DNA of 64,000 nucleotides from Galerina marginata. Taxonomy: Eukaryota > Basidiomycota > Agaricomycetes > Agaricales > Galerinaceae. Of this stretch, positions 46,237-58,566 are shown one piece after another. Position 1 is the first letter of the stretch, and every line of letters starts with the position of its first letter. The notes beneath the pieces are model-generated. The model was not told the origin of the DNA. It searched no databases and worked only from the letters and a program-made list of their open reading frames with translations. The stretch spans positions 124,001 to 188,000 of the forward strand of contig JAECYW010000033.1 of assembly GCA_023014335.1 (NCBI GenBank), written 5' to 3'. The position numbers and the translations under genes were made by a program.

Positions 46237-47594
46237 TTAATTACAACCGGGACGAAGGCCAGTGCGACAATGTTGAAATAATTGCTTCGATCGAGAGGCG
46301 TCGAGAAGGAAGTCCGCCAGAGACGCATGAAATAAACGCAGGACGCTCACTGGCCCGTCCATGCGCTGATCATCCTCGATGAAAACGAGCGATGCTAAAT
46401 TACTTAACAATACTGGAATATCCTCTGCATCGAGTGACAACAATGCTTCCATTTCACTTAATGCACAAGGATAGCTGGAGAGAAACTGGAGAGCGAGGAT
46501 CCATATAACGGCCTCTGGATTAGCGACAAACAAAAAGTATGCATGTACAGAGCGTCAAGCTCGGCAAACGGCATCTCATGATGGGCAGGACGGACTCCGA
46601 GGATAACATCCAGACGCTAAGATGGACGATGGCGAGTAGATTTAACGAACCTATTCATCGTTGAAGTGTAAATAAACTGGCCTGAAGAATTATTGACGAG
46701 GGTTAGTAAAGCATCTTCGGACGGCCAGGTGGGTGGAATTTGAGCCTTGAATGGATGAGAAGTCTTGATTTCGGCGAATTTGTCGCGGAGAAAGAGGAGA
46801 TATCTTCGAATGGGAGGTAGTCATCGTTGAGCGGGTTTCGAGTGGATACTTGACTGAGATACCCGAAAGCAAAAGCGCCTCTGCTATTAGGTTCCGGACG
46901 ACTCGCGATGAGGAATATAAAGGGAAGGTGGTTTTGCTGAAGAGATTTCGAAATAGCATCCAGAATTTTGACTTGACTGTTTATTTGTTTATTTCCTCGC
47001 ACTCGTCAAGACCATCGATATGACAACATGCGCGAGAGGTGTAGCGTTGAAATAGCCAGAATCAACACGATCCTGCAGAGGCTCGATAATAAGGGAAAAT
47101 ATCTGCGAATTCAGCGAGCGAGTGAAAATGAACAGATCACGTTCAATGAATCCGATTATGCGATCCCTAGCATCTGGAAAACATAAAGAAGCCTGGTAGG
47201 CGATGGTTCCGATGATTGAGCGTCCTTGGTTTCGGGTCGAATCAAACCTGGAAAAGAAGTAGCTCGCGACCAGGATGCCTTCCATAGCACAGAGTTCTGC
47301 AACAGATCGCGCGATGGCAGATTTTCCTGACCCCGCTGGACTATAAAGCCACGTCGTCAATGCATCCCGTGTTTCCGGGTTGACGCCATGAATCCAGTCC
47401 ATAATCTTGTTAAGCACAGCTACACCGGTGTTTGGGTGGCATTTCGGAGGGTCGTAGATGTCATCTGATGGAGCCTCCAGCAGGCGTTCAAATGGAGCTG
47501 TAAAACGTGTATTTATCCCGATTTTTGGCGAGTGCGAATGAATGAATACCTTTAAATGATATATTACTTTGGTGAAAGTTCCCCCTGTGATCAC
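46237..47594 (-). pseudogene. NACHT-domain (NLR-like) NTPase pseudogene
   Basis: Domain order matches Agaricomycete NLR-like proteins. The GGTF lead is followed by FERLLEAPSD, YDPPKCHPNT, and Walker A LYSPAGSGKSAIAR (about 47345-47300). Then come SYFFSRFDSTRNQGRSIIGT, Walker B, IASRPEPNSRGAF, FAEIKTSHP, WPSEDALLTLVNNSSGQFIY, and PEAVIWILALQFLSSYPCAL with FHASLADFLLDASRS at the end. Lesions: around 47015-47030 the VIDGLDEC-type Walker B is split over two frames by single-base changes. Another shift follows DDYLPFEDISSF near 46800, and there are stops near 46630. No ATG precedes the GGTF block in frame (only GTG at 47594), so the N-terminus is lost or in an unseen exon. These proteins are thought to act in nonself recognition; this copy should be inactive. 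Confidence 0.8.
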
Positions 47595-50500
47595 AATTTA
47601 TGAGCCGGATATTAGGCTGGGCATGAGAGAGAGACGGCGCGACAAACGAAGATGCCAGCGATGATGGAAAAATGGACTTGAGATATGGTAGCTACAGATG
47701 AGGTTTTCGAATGAGTTTCCTTGACAAGAAGGCGAGTACACACACACCGAATCATTGTCACATTAAGCAAGGCTTAGCTCGAATTTCCTGCACGAAGCAG
47801 CAGCGAGGAGGTGGTCGATACCCAAGATAAATATCAAGGCCAAAAAGCGCGACTGGGTGCCAAACTACCTTGGACAGCACGCCACTGGAGGCGTCTAGGA
47901 GAGGGAGGCTAAATTCAAGTTCAGGCCATGTCGGTCGGTGAGGCAACTCAGGGTGCTGACGTTGTGGGAGAGGTTGGTGCTTCGAGTTTTAGTACTGCCG
48001 ATAGGCCGGACGACCACTGGCAAAAATCCGGGAATCGGCGTCCATTGTGACTGAGGATGAGTTACAAAGAAGGCGGGTGAGGAAAGTAATGGAGACGATC
48101 CTCGGCAGCGTTGACAATTAGATATTGAGGTAAGCTCAGAAGGTCAATGGACATGCTAGACTGGGGAGGGGCCGGGGTCGAGACTGACTGTCCAGAGGTT
48201 TTTCGGGTGAGTTAGCTGCAGCAGCAGGCAGCGGCAAGATGCTCGATGCGCAAGAGAAATAATGTCGAGATCAAGCTATGTTTCACGCTAGTTGGCAGCA
48301 GCGACGAAGTGACTGGTACCCGTCCGAAAAAAGCCCACTAGCAGGGTAGGTGGAGGAAAGTGGGCTTGAGTTTAGACTTCGTCTTGAAAACGGGTTCGAG
48401 TCCGAGTTTGAGTTTCACTGTCGTCGCTGTCAATCGTGGGCATTGCCATTTGGAGGAGTGAAGAGGTAGGAGGAGGATGTGCGTAGAAAGGGCTGGGCAT
48501 TGAGGGACGGCGGGCGGAAATTGTAGGCCCATGTGAAAATCGCCGTGGACATACTTAGATTTGAATGCCAGCAAGGAGCCAGTGCATAAGTCGGGGCTGC
48601 TGGAGAGCACGAGTATGCGTGCTGAACTTGATGCAGCTAATGGTATTGGGGTGTCGGACGTTGCGAAATGGGAGAATCGGACATTGATTCTATAGGTTGA
48701 CTGGCGCTGGATGCTAGGAAGGTGAAACCGCGTCGAAGTTAGCCGACTTGTCAACTCGAACGACTGACCATCGTGAGCTGGGATCTAGCTTGACGATGAG
48801 AGGACCACAAGTCGTAGAACACCCCAAGACTGTCCTGCTAAACTCCCCAACCCGTCGCTCTGCCTGACACCTGAGGAGATCAAAACATCGGCATGTAGGT
48901 TCGAGTACCATCCTATCCGCGGACCGCCATAACTAGTTGGAACTGCTTCCTTCGCTGCCGGTCACGGTCATGTTCGTTTCTCGGGCAACGAAAACTGGAA
49001 GGAGAGGATGTGTTATTGATCTGATGTGCGGCCTCAAATGTATTGAGATGATGCACAGGCGCCATTCGCATCAATGGATAAGACCGAAGTCGCTAGCCTA
49101 CGAATGAGGCGTCCACAAGCTGCCGGCCAATTGGAAGATCCGACTTTGACGAGCAGTGGTCGGTAGAGAGTAGACGTCGTAAGGAAAGGTTTGGCAAGGG
49201 TCATAAGGACTTACAGAAAGCAAGTAGGGGTTCGTTTTTTACTCCAGGAGGGGAAAGAAGAAGAAAGGATCAACTTACCCAGTTGCCTGCTTCAAGCCCA
49301 CATATGTTGAGATCCCTGATGAGTCACCCAGGAGAAGCCGTGCGTACTCTAGCTGCAACCCCGAAGCCCAAGCCCCAGGCAGACAACTGATGCAAGTTAA
49401 GCGGAAGAAGTATGTCAGTAAAGCGCTTTACTTGGTAATACAGGAATGATGGATGTTTCTTATCTGCTGCCTGAGGCTGAAGCGCGTTTCTGTGGAGGAA
49501 GCGAGGTAACGCGACGGATTTCTCGCGACGTTGGAGTAGTCCAATCCGTCCGGACCTGGGCGGCTGAGGCTCGGAGACGCGTCGAGCAGTGCGGAACCGC
49601 GTCGCACGCGATGGCAAGAGGCAAGCAAGAGGTGAATATCTCAACTACGCGCACACTGGCACACATACCGTGCACAGCCACTGATGGGATCTACACTATC
49701 TAATCTACGGCGAGCTCGGTCCAGATCTCACTACTACAAGTTGTACAACGTCAGAAAACGGATCGTGTGGAGTTTTGAACCTTAAAGGCGCGAGCCAACG
49801 TCGAGCACTTTGAATAAGAGAGCGATGAAAATCAAGGAATCAGTGCTCCCAATGAAAACCGGTTCTGCCGTTTTCTGGAGATTGTGGAAGATAGCTGCGC
49901 AGAGCCACGAGTGTGAGCAAATCCAGATCTTGACCGTTGTTGTCATCTGTTGGGGGTGAGTAGCCAGGGGGTGATCAGTAGATCTGACACCCCACTCCCG
50001 CGAGAATGGACCAAGAGCGTGTTGAGATGCCGAGAAGGTGGGGTTTTTTGAGATCGCGGATTGAGTAAATGGTGGTAAAGGTTGGTCTCTAGAGACCTAG
50101 ACAGTTAACCACGTCTGACATGTTGACAGTAAGTGTTAAACGTCAGCAGTGGTAGCACCGTGTACGGGAACCGGGTTGGCAGGCACGAAAACGGGACCTA
50201 GACGTATAGGCTTTATATCACTACTGAGGTGGCTTCCATACTTTTCGGTGCACAGCTCAGAAGATTTCAAATCCCACTAGTAAGAGACGACGTACCTGCT
50301 GGCAACTGAGAAACATCGCTTGTAGGCCAACGCAGTGCGTGGCATGTACGAGTCCATTTTCTCTTTTCCCTCTGAATTTAATGCATATATTTAAAAATTT
50401 GCGGTACGACACATACATAGGATGTCCTGGGAAGGGAATACGCACTGCCGTGAGGGCAACGTGAGGGTGAGACAAATTGACACGGTCGCGGGGTTCGAGC

Positions 50501-52494
50501 AGCGCCGTAGCTGTAAGATGACACGAAAAGGATGAGAGTATGTCATCAAAAAAAACCGGATAGTGCATTTTCAGCTCCCGCCATACTGCGGCTTTGATGC
50601 CGACATTCAAACGAAAGAGAAGACTTAGCAAACAGTGTTCACAGCTTCGTATGACAATGCAGGTACGTACCGAGGACGGGAGGTGCCAGACGTTCTTATT
50701 CGATTGACTCGCAGCTGGGTTGGCCCTCGTGAACAAAAAACAGGGTGGGGCCAAAGAAGGATAGTAGGCTGTGCTCTTAAGGCGAGCCAAAATTTTGAGG
50801 AGGCCAAAATGAAAAGAAATAGCTGGAGGGACGTACGGGGCAGGCCTCCCACTACAAGGGTGTCCTAAGCCTATTCCTAGTCGTGGTAATTTCCGTTAGC
50901 AGGCTCGGAACGCCGGTAGCACGCATTCCAGGATCCATGTCAGCGTTATCGAGCATCGCGAGCAAATGTAGTATTCAACTTCAACGGCTCGGATGGCAAG
51001 CTGCAGAATGTGCGCGAGAGCTGGGATGGGTGCATGAGCTGCGTGACAAGCTCGTCGTCGAGAGGCCAGCCGAAGGGCAGGAGGCGTTGAGATCAAAGAT
51101 AGAGATGAGCTGCGGGTCAAGCTCATCGTCAGGAGGCTGAAGGGCAGGAGGGTGTCGAGCTTGAGGGGGAGGCACGGAGCGCAGGACAGGAGCGACGGGT
51201 GTAGTACCATCCTTGTACTAGTAGAGTAAAGCAAGTCATTGGGAAAGCCGTGATATGCAAAGACTAGTAAATCATACAAAGGGTGCAGAGGAGTCGATTG
51301 GGAGTCGATGGAGAGGAGTGCGAGGCGAATGTTGAATATTGAACAGAAAGAGCCGAGAGGCACGGCAAACCAAAAATGAATCGGCGTTTGCCGGAAACTT
51401 GCAAATAACAGAACGAGTCCTATAAATAGACTCGTAATAAAAAAACAAGACGGTGACAGAAGTAAGTCGCCCAACGGGAAGTAGAATCAATCCACTGACT
51501 CACAGATCATGGAGCCCACATTTTCTATTACAGAGACTTGGATAGTATCGGTGCGTGAGTATTGATACCGTCATGTCGGAAATAGATAACGAACACACAC
51601 ACCTGTTGACAATCTGTAGAATGGGCATACTGGAGTCAAGGATAGGTCCCAATCCTGATCATTTTGGAACGATAATTATAGATATGATTTCCAGTGGTTC
51701 ATTAGCACTGACCCACCGAATCAGAAAGGGATGCAGTTACACCATGTCCACAAACAGTCAAGGTGTTGGACCGGTGACAACGGAGAAAGTAGCCCAATAC
51801 CACTGTATCGGTGGGATGGATCGTGTCACTGGTTTTTACAACCTCCGCATTATCGATCTTGGTCACGGTAAAAAAAGCTCGCTTTTAGAAATCACAACCC
51901 AGAAATAACCTGTACCGCGTGGGTCTAGCCTCTAGCCGCTGAGCTGGGAAGTCCAGACGTGAAGCACCTCCAGAGTCGAACAGACGGGGTTGGATGGAGT
52001 TTTGGTCTACCCACTGGCAGAGGATAGAATTGGAGCAACGCTGATCCCCAGTTACCTCGGCCCAGATCCCACTGCGTATTACCACGCGCTTTTAATAGTT
52101 CGTGATGCAGGTAAATATGGAAGCTGAGCGCTGAAGCTTGAAGCGCTGAAAGGGCCACCTCGGAACAAAACACAGCCCTGGCGGAGTCCACAAATTTTCG
52201 TCACAGGAGCAAGGAAGAAAAAGATTTTACTCCCACTATGGACCTTGCAGTTGCACTACAGTCCGAGTGGTTATTTCCAGAAGATGAGACTCGTGTGAAA
52301 TTTGAATGGCCTTAGACATCGAGGTCATAATACTTACAGACTCTTACAGACGTCAGAGAATGGATCGGCAGTAATGCTCTATTTCGGGAGCTTGAGAATG
52401 CGGGTCTCCCATCCCATACCTATTAATGGACTTGGTGTTGAAGGCCGATGCTTCGCACGGCAAAACTCGTCCCCAGTTGGGTTAGGTTTTTTGA
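47595..52494. other. Gene-poor 4.9-kb stretch
   Basis: Many frames of 60-190 aa on both strands (for example minus 50790-50257 and 51474-50896, plus 51555-51908). They are rich in Ser/Leu/Arg and have no family motif, signal pattern or splice chain that I can defend. An unrecognised gene is possible. Confidence 0.4.
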
Positions 52495-52576
52495 TCCCTA
52501 TATTATTGTGAACTAATATCTGGCGGGCCGCTCGTCGCCAACCTCCGGTTGGCTCCTCGTGGCCCGTTATCTAACT
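52495..52576. repeat. Hairpin repeat, copy 1
   Basis: About 82 bp running from TCCCTATATTATTGTGAACT through GGCGGGCCGC to CCCGTTATCTAACT. The centre GCCAACCTCCGGTTGGC is an inverted repeat within a longer imperfect GC-rich hairpin (GGGCC...GGCCC). Confidence 0.75.
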
Positions 52577-52994
52577 TTGTGAGTGCTTCTAAGTATTTTT
52601 ACGGACATTTCACCAAGCATACTGAGCATTTTTTGAGGTTAGATTTTATTATTTAAGGACAGTGCAATTGATTCCAAGGCTAATTTCTGTTAAATACTGT
52701 TTCCGCGCGTTGGGGATGAGCTGTCTGCTGCTCGAGCACGGGATTTTGCCAATTTCGCGTGATAGGCGCCTTAATGCGTACCACTTATTTCACATTCTGT
52801 GCCGGACACAGCCACTCTTTCCGTCACGAAGGTTGTCTTACCGGAGGCGTTTTTAAAAATGCCCCTACTAAGCTAACGACCATTTTTATTCACTTCCCCC
52901 ATGTGTCACCCTTGATTTTTTGTTCATATCTCTCATTGCTTCCCCCATCCGACATTTACTTCCACCCCAACTTCTTGTCATTTTAATTTCTTGT
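52577..52994. other. Spacer between hairpin repeats 1 and 2
   Basis: No gene recognised. Repeats 1 and 2 begin exactly 500 bp apart. Confidence 0.4.
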
Positions 52995-53093
52995 TCCCTA
53001 TATTACTGTGAACTGTGATATTTATGAATTTAATATCTGGCGGGCCGCTCGTCGCCAACCTCTGGTTGGCTCCTCGTGGCCCGTTATCTAACT
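52995..53093. repeat. Hairpin repeat, copy 2
   Basis: Same orientation as copy 1, with a 17-18 bp insertion after GTGAACT and one substitution in the loop (TCT for TCC). It ends with the same CCCGTTATCTAACT. Confidence 0.75.
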
Positions 53094-53298
53094 CTCTGGG
53101 CAGTGGGGAGTCTTTTCAGCCAGAGAAAGATCCCCAGATATTTCTAACTTCATTATTTCATCATTTACTTTTGCTCATTTCCTGTTCATAACTTATATTC
53201 ATGACAATGCACATAGTGCTTGTGGCTGTACACTTCGGGCATGCAGATTGCTTATTTAATAACAATTCAACGCTGTTGCCTTTGCCACCACTCCCAAC

Positions 53299-53348
53299 TG
53301 GGCCGTGCCACTCGTCGCCAACCTCCGGTTGGCTCCTCGCGGCCCGTT
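53299..53348. repeat. Hairpin repeat, copy 3 (core only)
   Basis: Keeps the CTCGTCGCCAACCTCCGG and TTGGCTCCTCG core and the terminal GGCCCGTT, but lacks the AT-rich leader and the ATCTAACT tail of the other two. Confidence 0.7.
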
Positions 53349-54459
53349 GCGGTAAAAGAACGACGCACATTGAATCATAAGCACTGAAATTCGTGGAACG
53401 TAAGCGACCTTAGGTAAAATGAGCGACAAACATAAGCGACATTAGGTAATGATAGAGAGATCGTCAGCGACATTACCAGAAAGGACCCTGAAATTTGGAT
53501 AATCCCCTAAGTTTTGCCTTGAAAAGGTAGGAGGACCCTGAAATCATTACCATCTTAGGGCACTTAATATCCACGCCACCAAATCCTCGTATTCTAAAAT
53601 AACGACTTCCCCTAAAGGGGACTCGTAATGCGAAAAGGTTCAAGGCGTTGTCTCTGTGCTAGCCATGCTTGTTATCACACACCTGAGTCACTGATCATTT
53701 AGTTATCGCAAAGTTATCGAGTTTATCATCAACTTTGCGGCATGAGCACTGGCGCTGCTGATTGAACCGCTTGGTTCCTAACTCGGCGGACAGAACCGCA
53801 CTCAGATTTGTGCGATACAAATAGCACAGATCCGACAAGGCTGTAAGATTATCCAAACCTCCAGACCTATCCTGCAGTTAGATTGATCTCGGGACCATCC
53901 TGGAATCCTTCCAGTTTCCTGCATTCTGGGATTCATTCATAGACGCCGTTTCATCGGTGCCAGATCAGAAGATTGAAAAACTAGCTTAGATTAGAGAAAA
54001 ATAAGCACAGCGGCTTTTGGGAGGCACCGACTATAGATATCTACCAGTTCAAATGAACGGCCGAAGTCGCAGATGCTGCATGGTGTCAAATGATGTATCT
54101 AAACCGATAATCGCGCCTCCAAGTGGCTGCAGTACGCTACCGCTGCAAAGTTGCACTGATATATTGATGAGTGAACTTTTGGTGTACTCTGAATCATTTT
54201 AGCTCTCTAGACACTCAAAGCCTTTCAATAATCATCCAAGCACGGTATAATTGGTCGAGTATAAATATACGTATTCCTGACTCAACCATACATCAATATT
54301 CAATAAATTTACTACGAGTCCTTGACCGAAGGGGAGGTGGGAATCCGGCGAAATTGTAGTTTCAGAAGGAATTTCGACTCCCTGTTACATACCTGATCCA
54401 TATACTATCTGTGCTATAACGAAGTTACGAAAAAAAGCCAGGGCATAGTAGGGTGAATA
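53349..54459. other. Intergenic downstream of the second P450 gene
   Basis: Nothing recognised. Confidence 0.4.
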
Positions 54460-56598
54460 TTAATTTGCGGGCGGTTGTGCACTTTGGAGAGTTTCAACAA
54501 TATCTTGGACGAGGGAGGCCTTCTCTGCACTCCTTGGTTTGATGCTGCAATCAAATTCGCTCGGTATACTATGGCTTGGTGAAGAGAATATGGAGTTGTA
54601 AGTGTGAAAATGACGTACGACAAATGTCCAAGGTCAAATTTCGGCGGTGGAACAAGCTCTCTGCCTTCTTTATCCACCATTGGGCGAATATCAAATACCG
54701 ACAGGATTTGAGCGACATTAAGGAAGACAAAGGAAAGGGCGAAATGGTATCCTGGGCAGGATCTATTTCCCAACTTTAGCTTGCAGATTCCCTTTAAAAA
54801 AATAAAAATAAAACCTTCGACCGACGCCAAAGGCTAGAGGAGTTGGGTCCATCTCTGCCTGATGAGTCGGAGTCTCTAAGAACCTCTCAGGGTTAAATGT
54901 ATCAGGCTCGGAATAGGCTTCTGGATCGTGGAAGACAGCCCTGGACGACAAGGTGAGTGCTGGAGCCTGAGTGTTAAAATTCAGCTGTACCACATATTCG
55001 CCATTACCCAGGTTCCTTTAGGGATGTGATATCCTTCATAAACATCATCTATATCCAGACTATGAGGGACCAGGGGAGCGACTGGGTTTATTCGGTAAAC
55101 CTCTTTGATAACCTGACCAACGAATGGAAGTTGCTCCTTGTCGTTTATGTTAGGAAGTCGTCGAATTCCTACGACTGAATCTATCTCGGCCTGTGCCTTG
55201 CGCTGTACTTCGGGGTGGCGTGCCATCATGAGGATGAATGTCCGAATAGTAGCAACCACCTAGCCACCTTCAACCACTGGACGTATCTCAGAACTAGAGA
55301 CGGAACATACCGTTTCAATTCCACCTTGGGTAGATATTTAATAAAGGGATACGAGTTTAAATCTGGGAAACATCACCTGCATATAAGCTGCCTGCAGAAA
55401 CTTGAAGTGCATATAGTTGGTCTGGCGTCATTTCAGCAACTCCATCTGCCAGTAAAGCATTCAAAGTCCAACTTGGCTGGGCTGTTCCTTCTCGCTAAAA
55501 GACAATGTCAAATCTCCACATTTTTTGAAGATTTAACCGGCCATACAATCTGGTCCTTTACCCGTTCAAAGGGCAGGCGAAGAACATTCATGTTTACCCT
55601 TCTCCAAGCCTCCGCGTACTCCAAGAATTTTGTGCCAGGAATCCAGCGCGGCAAATATTGAACTGCAATAGCACGTTGAGAGTAAGCATTTTGGAAAGAG
55701 CGTACGTACGAAATGGCAACGAATCAACAAGCCATCTTCCGGGCTGTGACGCGGTTGAGGTTATTTTACTGAGTTCTTCGGACATTAAAATCCAGGGATC
55801 CTCTGAACCGGCACACTGAATACCATAGGCGAACTTCAAGACCAAGGAACCAGCATTGCTGTATAAATCATTGGGTTATTCGCGTCTACCCGTGGGTCTG
55901 CAAGAGCTTCAAAAACTTACGCTCTTATATGGCGGGAGAATTTCTCAGGGGTCTCCAAAAGGTTTGCAAGAAGTAAGTTAGCCCCCTGATCTTGTTGAGG
56001 ATACACCTTTGCAACGGCTTTAGGCCCCATCCAGCTGTGCATAATTTGCCGACAGGCCTTCAGCCGAGAACCGTACTTCAGAAAAAGGACCGATGTGTCA
56101 TCGCGGCCAACAAGTTCTCCGGCCATGACCTTTCCGTACCATGAGCTTCGTGTAAAAAAGCAATGTTAAAAGAAGAATCGCCCACCAGTCGGGGTCGCGT
56201 GCTGTAGATTGAAGACCGTTTCTCAAACAAATCGACAATGGCTTTCAAGGAGTTTAGAATGATAAACTGGCGCCCAACAATATGCATGTAGATAATTGGA
56301 CCTGATAGACTGGAGTGAACATTTATCTGCTTATAAATGTCAAAAACCTACCATAAATAGAAGACCATCCGTGGTATTCTCTTAAGAGGTCCTTGCGAGG
56401 GAGTTGGTGAAGGTTTCCAATGAGGGGAAGTGGCTTCGGGCCTAAGATCGATAAGAGTAGTAAAAGACGTATGCCATCTCGGAGGTATAATCACTGGGAC
56501 TAACCTGGAGGAAGGGGTAGACGCCTACTGAAGCAACGTCTGAATACACATCCCACGCTGCCAATCAAGATGGCTAGAGTAATATACGACGACCACAT
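54460..56598 (-). CDS. Cytochrome P450 (CYP2-like clan, O-methylsterigmatocystin-oxidoreductase type), 12 exons, 509 aa
   Basis: Exons: 56598-56505, 56441-56352, 56301-56186, 56129-55921, 55858-55710, 55662-55547, 55494-55377, 55324-55311 (14 nt), 55259-54991, 54940-54815, 54762-54619 and 54544-54460. All phases agree, 510 codons. There is an N-terminal membrane anchor (residues 1-20), then the proline-rich hinge LPLPPGPKPLPLIGN. I-helix AGGIET is assembled across the 14-nt microexon. ExxR is E-V-Y-R at 355-358, the PERF motif is FNPERF, and haem loop FGVGRRSCPG carries the Cys at about 436; an intron splits that loop. The tail ends SIKPRSAEKASLVQD and so on. It looks intact and complete. Such enzymes hydroxylate or oxidise hydrophobic secondary metabolites or xenobiotics; the substrate is not evident. 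Confidence 0.93.
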
Positions 56599-58566
56599 CC
56601 CGAGAGACGGAGATGAATAGAATACGAAGAATGGGATTTTTTCGGACTTGCCTTTAAGCTTCGATAGGATACGAAAAGGGTGAATATCACGGGGTGAGCT
56701 TATACCCAAACATGTAGCACCTTGGGGAAGGACCCCCAAAACTGCGACCCATGGACGGTACTTGCATAACATGTAAAATCCATTATTTGCGACAAAAAAG
56801 TTGAATAGTCTATTTTCACCATTATTCGAAATGAGATCGGGCTCTAAAGTGATTGCGAAATCGAGATTTACATTTTGTTGAAAGTGTTGTGCACTAGTCA
56901 GTGGCAACTACAATTATGGGCCTTCTAGCTCCCTGAGGGGATGACAAAATGACTGTCCGCGGAACTCCCGAACCCGAACCCCGATCTCACGGTAGTAATA
57001 GCTCGGTCAAAGCTGTCACTAGAGTTGCGTTGGGGCCCGATGTGCTCTCCCCGAGCTGCCCAGTTCGAAGGCCGGATGTTCTGGGGTTGCACGTAATTGA
57101 CGCCCTTGCCGCCCTAGAAAAAGAAACAGACGCCCAAAATAGAACTTGCTCCAATTTGATGTCCGGTTGTGGGGCCAGTAGAAGGGAATGCAGATCGTTT
57201 CTATACATCTTGTGCTATTTAGGGACTGGCTGTGATATTCGCCTGTCCGTCTATCCATTTTTTGATCGCGCTTCTCTGCATACACATTACTCAGGAAAAA
57301 GGTTTATCCAGACCTTCCCGAACGTGAATAAATCAGTAGTTCAGGACATCATTGGCATATCAGAGGAAACTAAGGTCCCAATCTGTAACGACATTCCTGT
57401 CGGAGAAGTCTATTTACAGCTCCACAACCTGAACCTCGAGCGGACTGGAATTCTTTTGATCATACTGGAACTTGATCTTCGAGTTATTCGGAGCAAAATT
57501 GGCATAAATAATATGTCAAACCCATACGACTTAGGTTGGACTTAGGGTTACCAGTTCATCGAAGTGAGACGAATTGCAACCCTATGACACGATCCACATA
57601 ATTGATATTTATTGTTGATTACCACTATATATTTAGCTGGATTTAAAGATACCCAGACGTTTCCAGTCCAGCCGCATCCGTCGGATATACCTATACTGTA
57701 GATGATGCTTGTAGGGCTTATGATATCTCTGAAACACTTTGTATCTGGTGAGAAGCCGACGCACTTCCTTCTTCCATACATCCCGTGGTGGCATCTATGT
57801 TGACCACTTCTAAAGAGAGCTCAGTTCTTGCTCAGTTCATACGTTGTTTGACAGTTCAGTAAAGTTCTCAGAAATGCCTTCAAGTCCGATTACTAAGATT
57901 AGATTACTAGATCAGGGCCGACCGTGTGATACCGTTCCGTGAACCAGATTCAAATGACCAATATTTTATAATAACATGCGTATCCGTCCGAAGGCAAAAA
58001 CCATATCGAGGAAACGTCCCAAATTGGAGATCCCAGGTACTCAGATCATCAGTGGATTTCAGAAGCTGAACGAAGCTGAATTAACAGCCCCAGGCTGATG
58101 GAATCTCGCGAAATAATTACAGGAATGCAAGGCTCACGGCTGCCAAGATGAGACAATTCTGGTGTGGCGTACTCAGGACCGGTCACGTGCTTTGCACAAT
58201 GACGCGTCGCGTCGACCCTCTTGGGCCTGTACCTTCGATTGACCTTCGACTACAAAAGTTCCATTGCCAACAAGGCTGAGTGCATTCGTGAACTGGAAAT
58301 TGGAATAGATGGACTGACCTCACAACGAGATAAACACCCCAGTTGCTGGCATAGGCCAAGGTGCACACCTATTCATGGCTTTTGACTTATCAGCGGATCA
58401 TATCAGCCTCTTTGCATTCTAAGGAATATCACAGGTGTGGAGGCACTCTATTATAAATTGAAGCTAATGAGTCTCGACATTCTACTGCATTCCGACATTA
58501 CTCCATAGAGTCTAAGACTTTGTACCGGAAACCAGATCAACTTGAATTTGGCCTTTCAAACGGGTA
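56599..58566. other. Intergenic with one long unsupported frame
   Basis: The plus frame 56949-57545 (198 aa) is open and starts with ATG but has no recognisable motif. No splice partner was found, so I do not call it. The rest is featureless. Confidence 0.35.

Noticed and set aside
47595..49000. N-terminal exons of the NLR-like gene
   Set aside because: No segment here resembles the usual leader of these proteins, and no splice chain could be built to the GGTF block.
50257..51474. Minus-strand frames of 177 and 192 aa as membrane proteins
   Set aside because: Hydrophobic by composition (Leu/Ser-rich), but no family pattern, and they overlap other frames of similar length.
56949..57545. 198-aa plus-strand frame as a gene
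   Set aside because: It starts with ATG and is open, but no motif, paralogue or intron structure supports it in an otherwise intron-rich genome.
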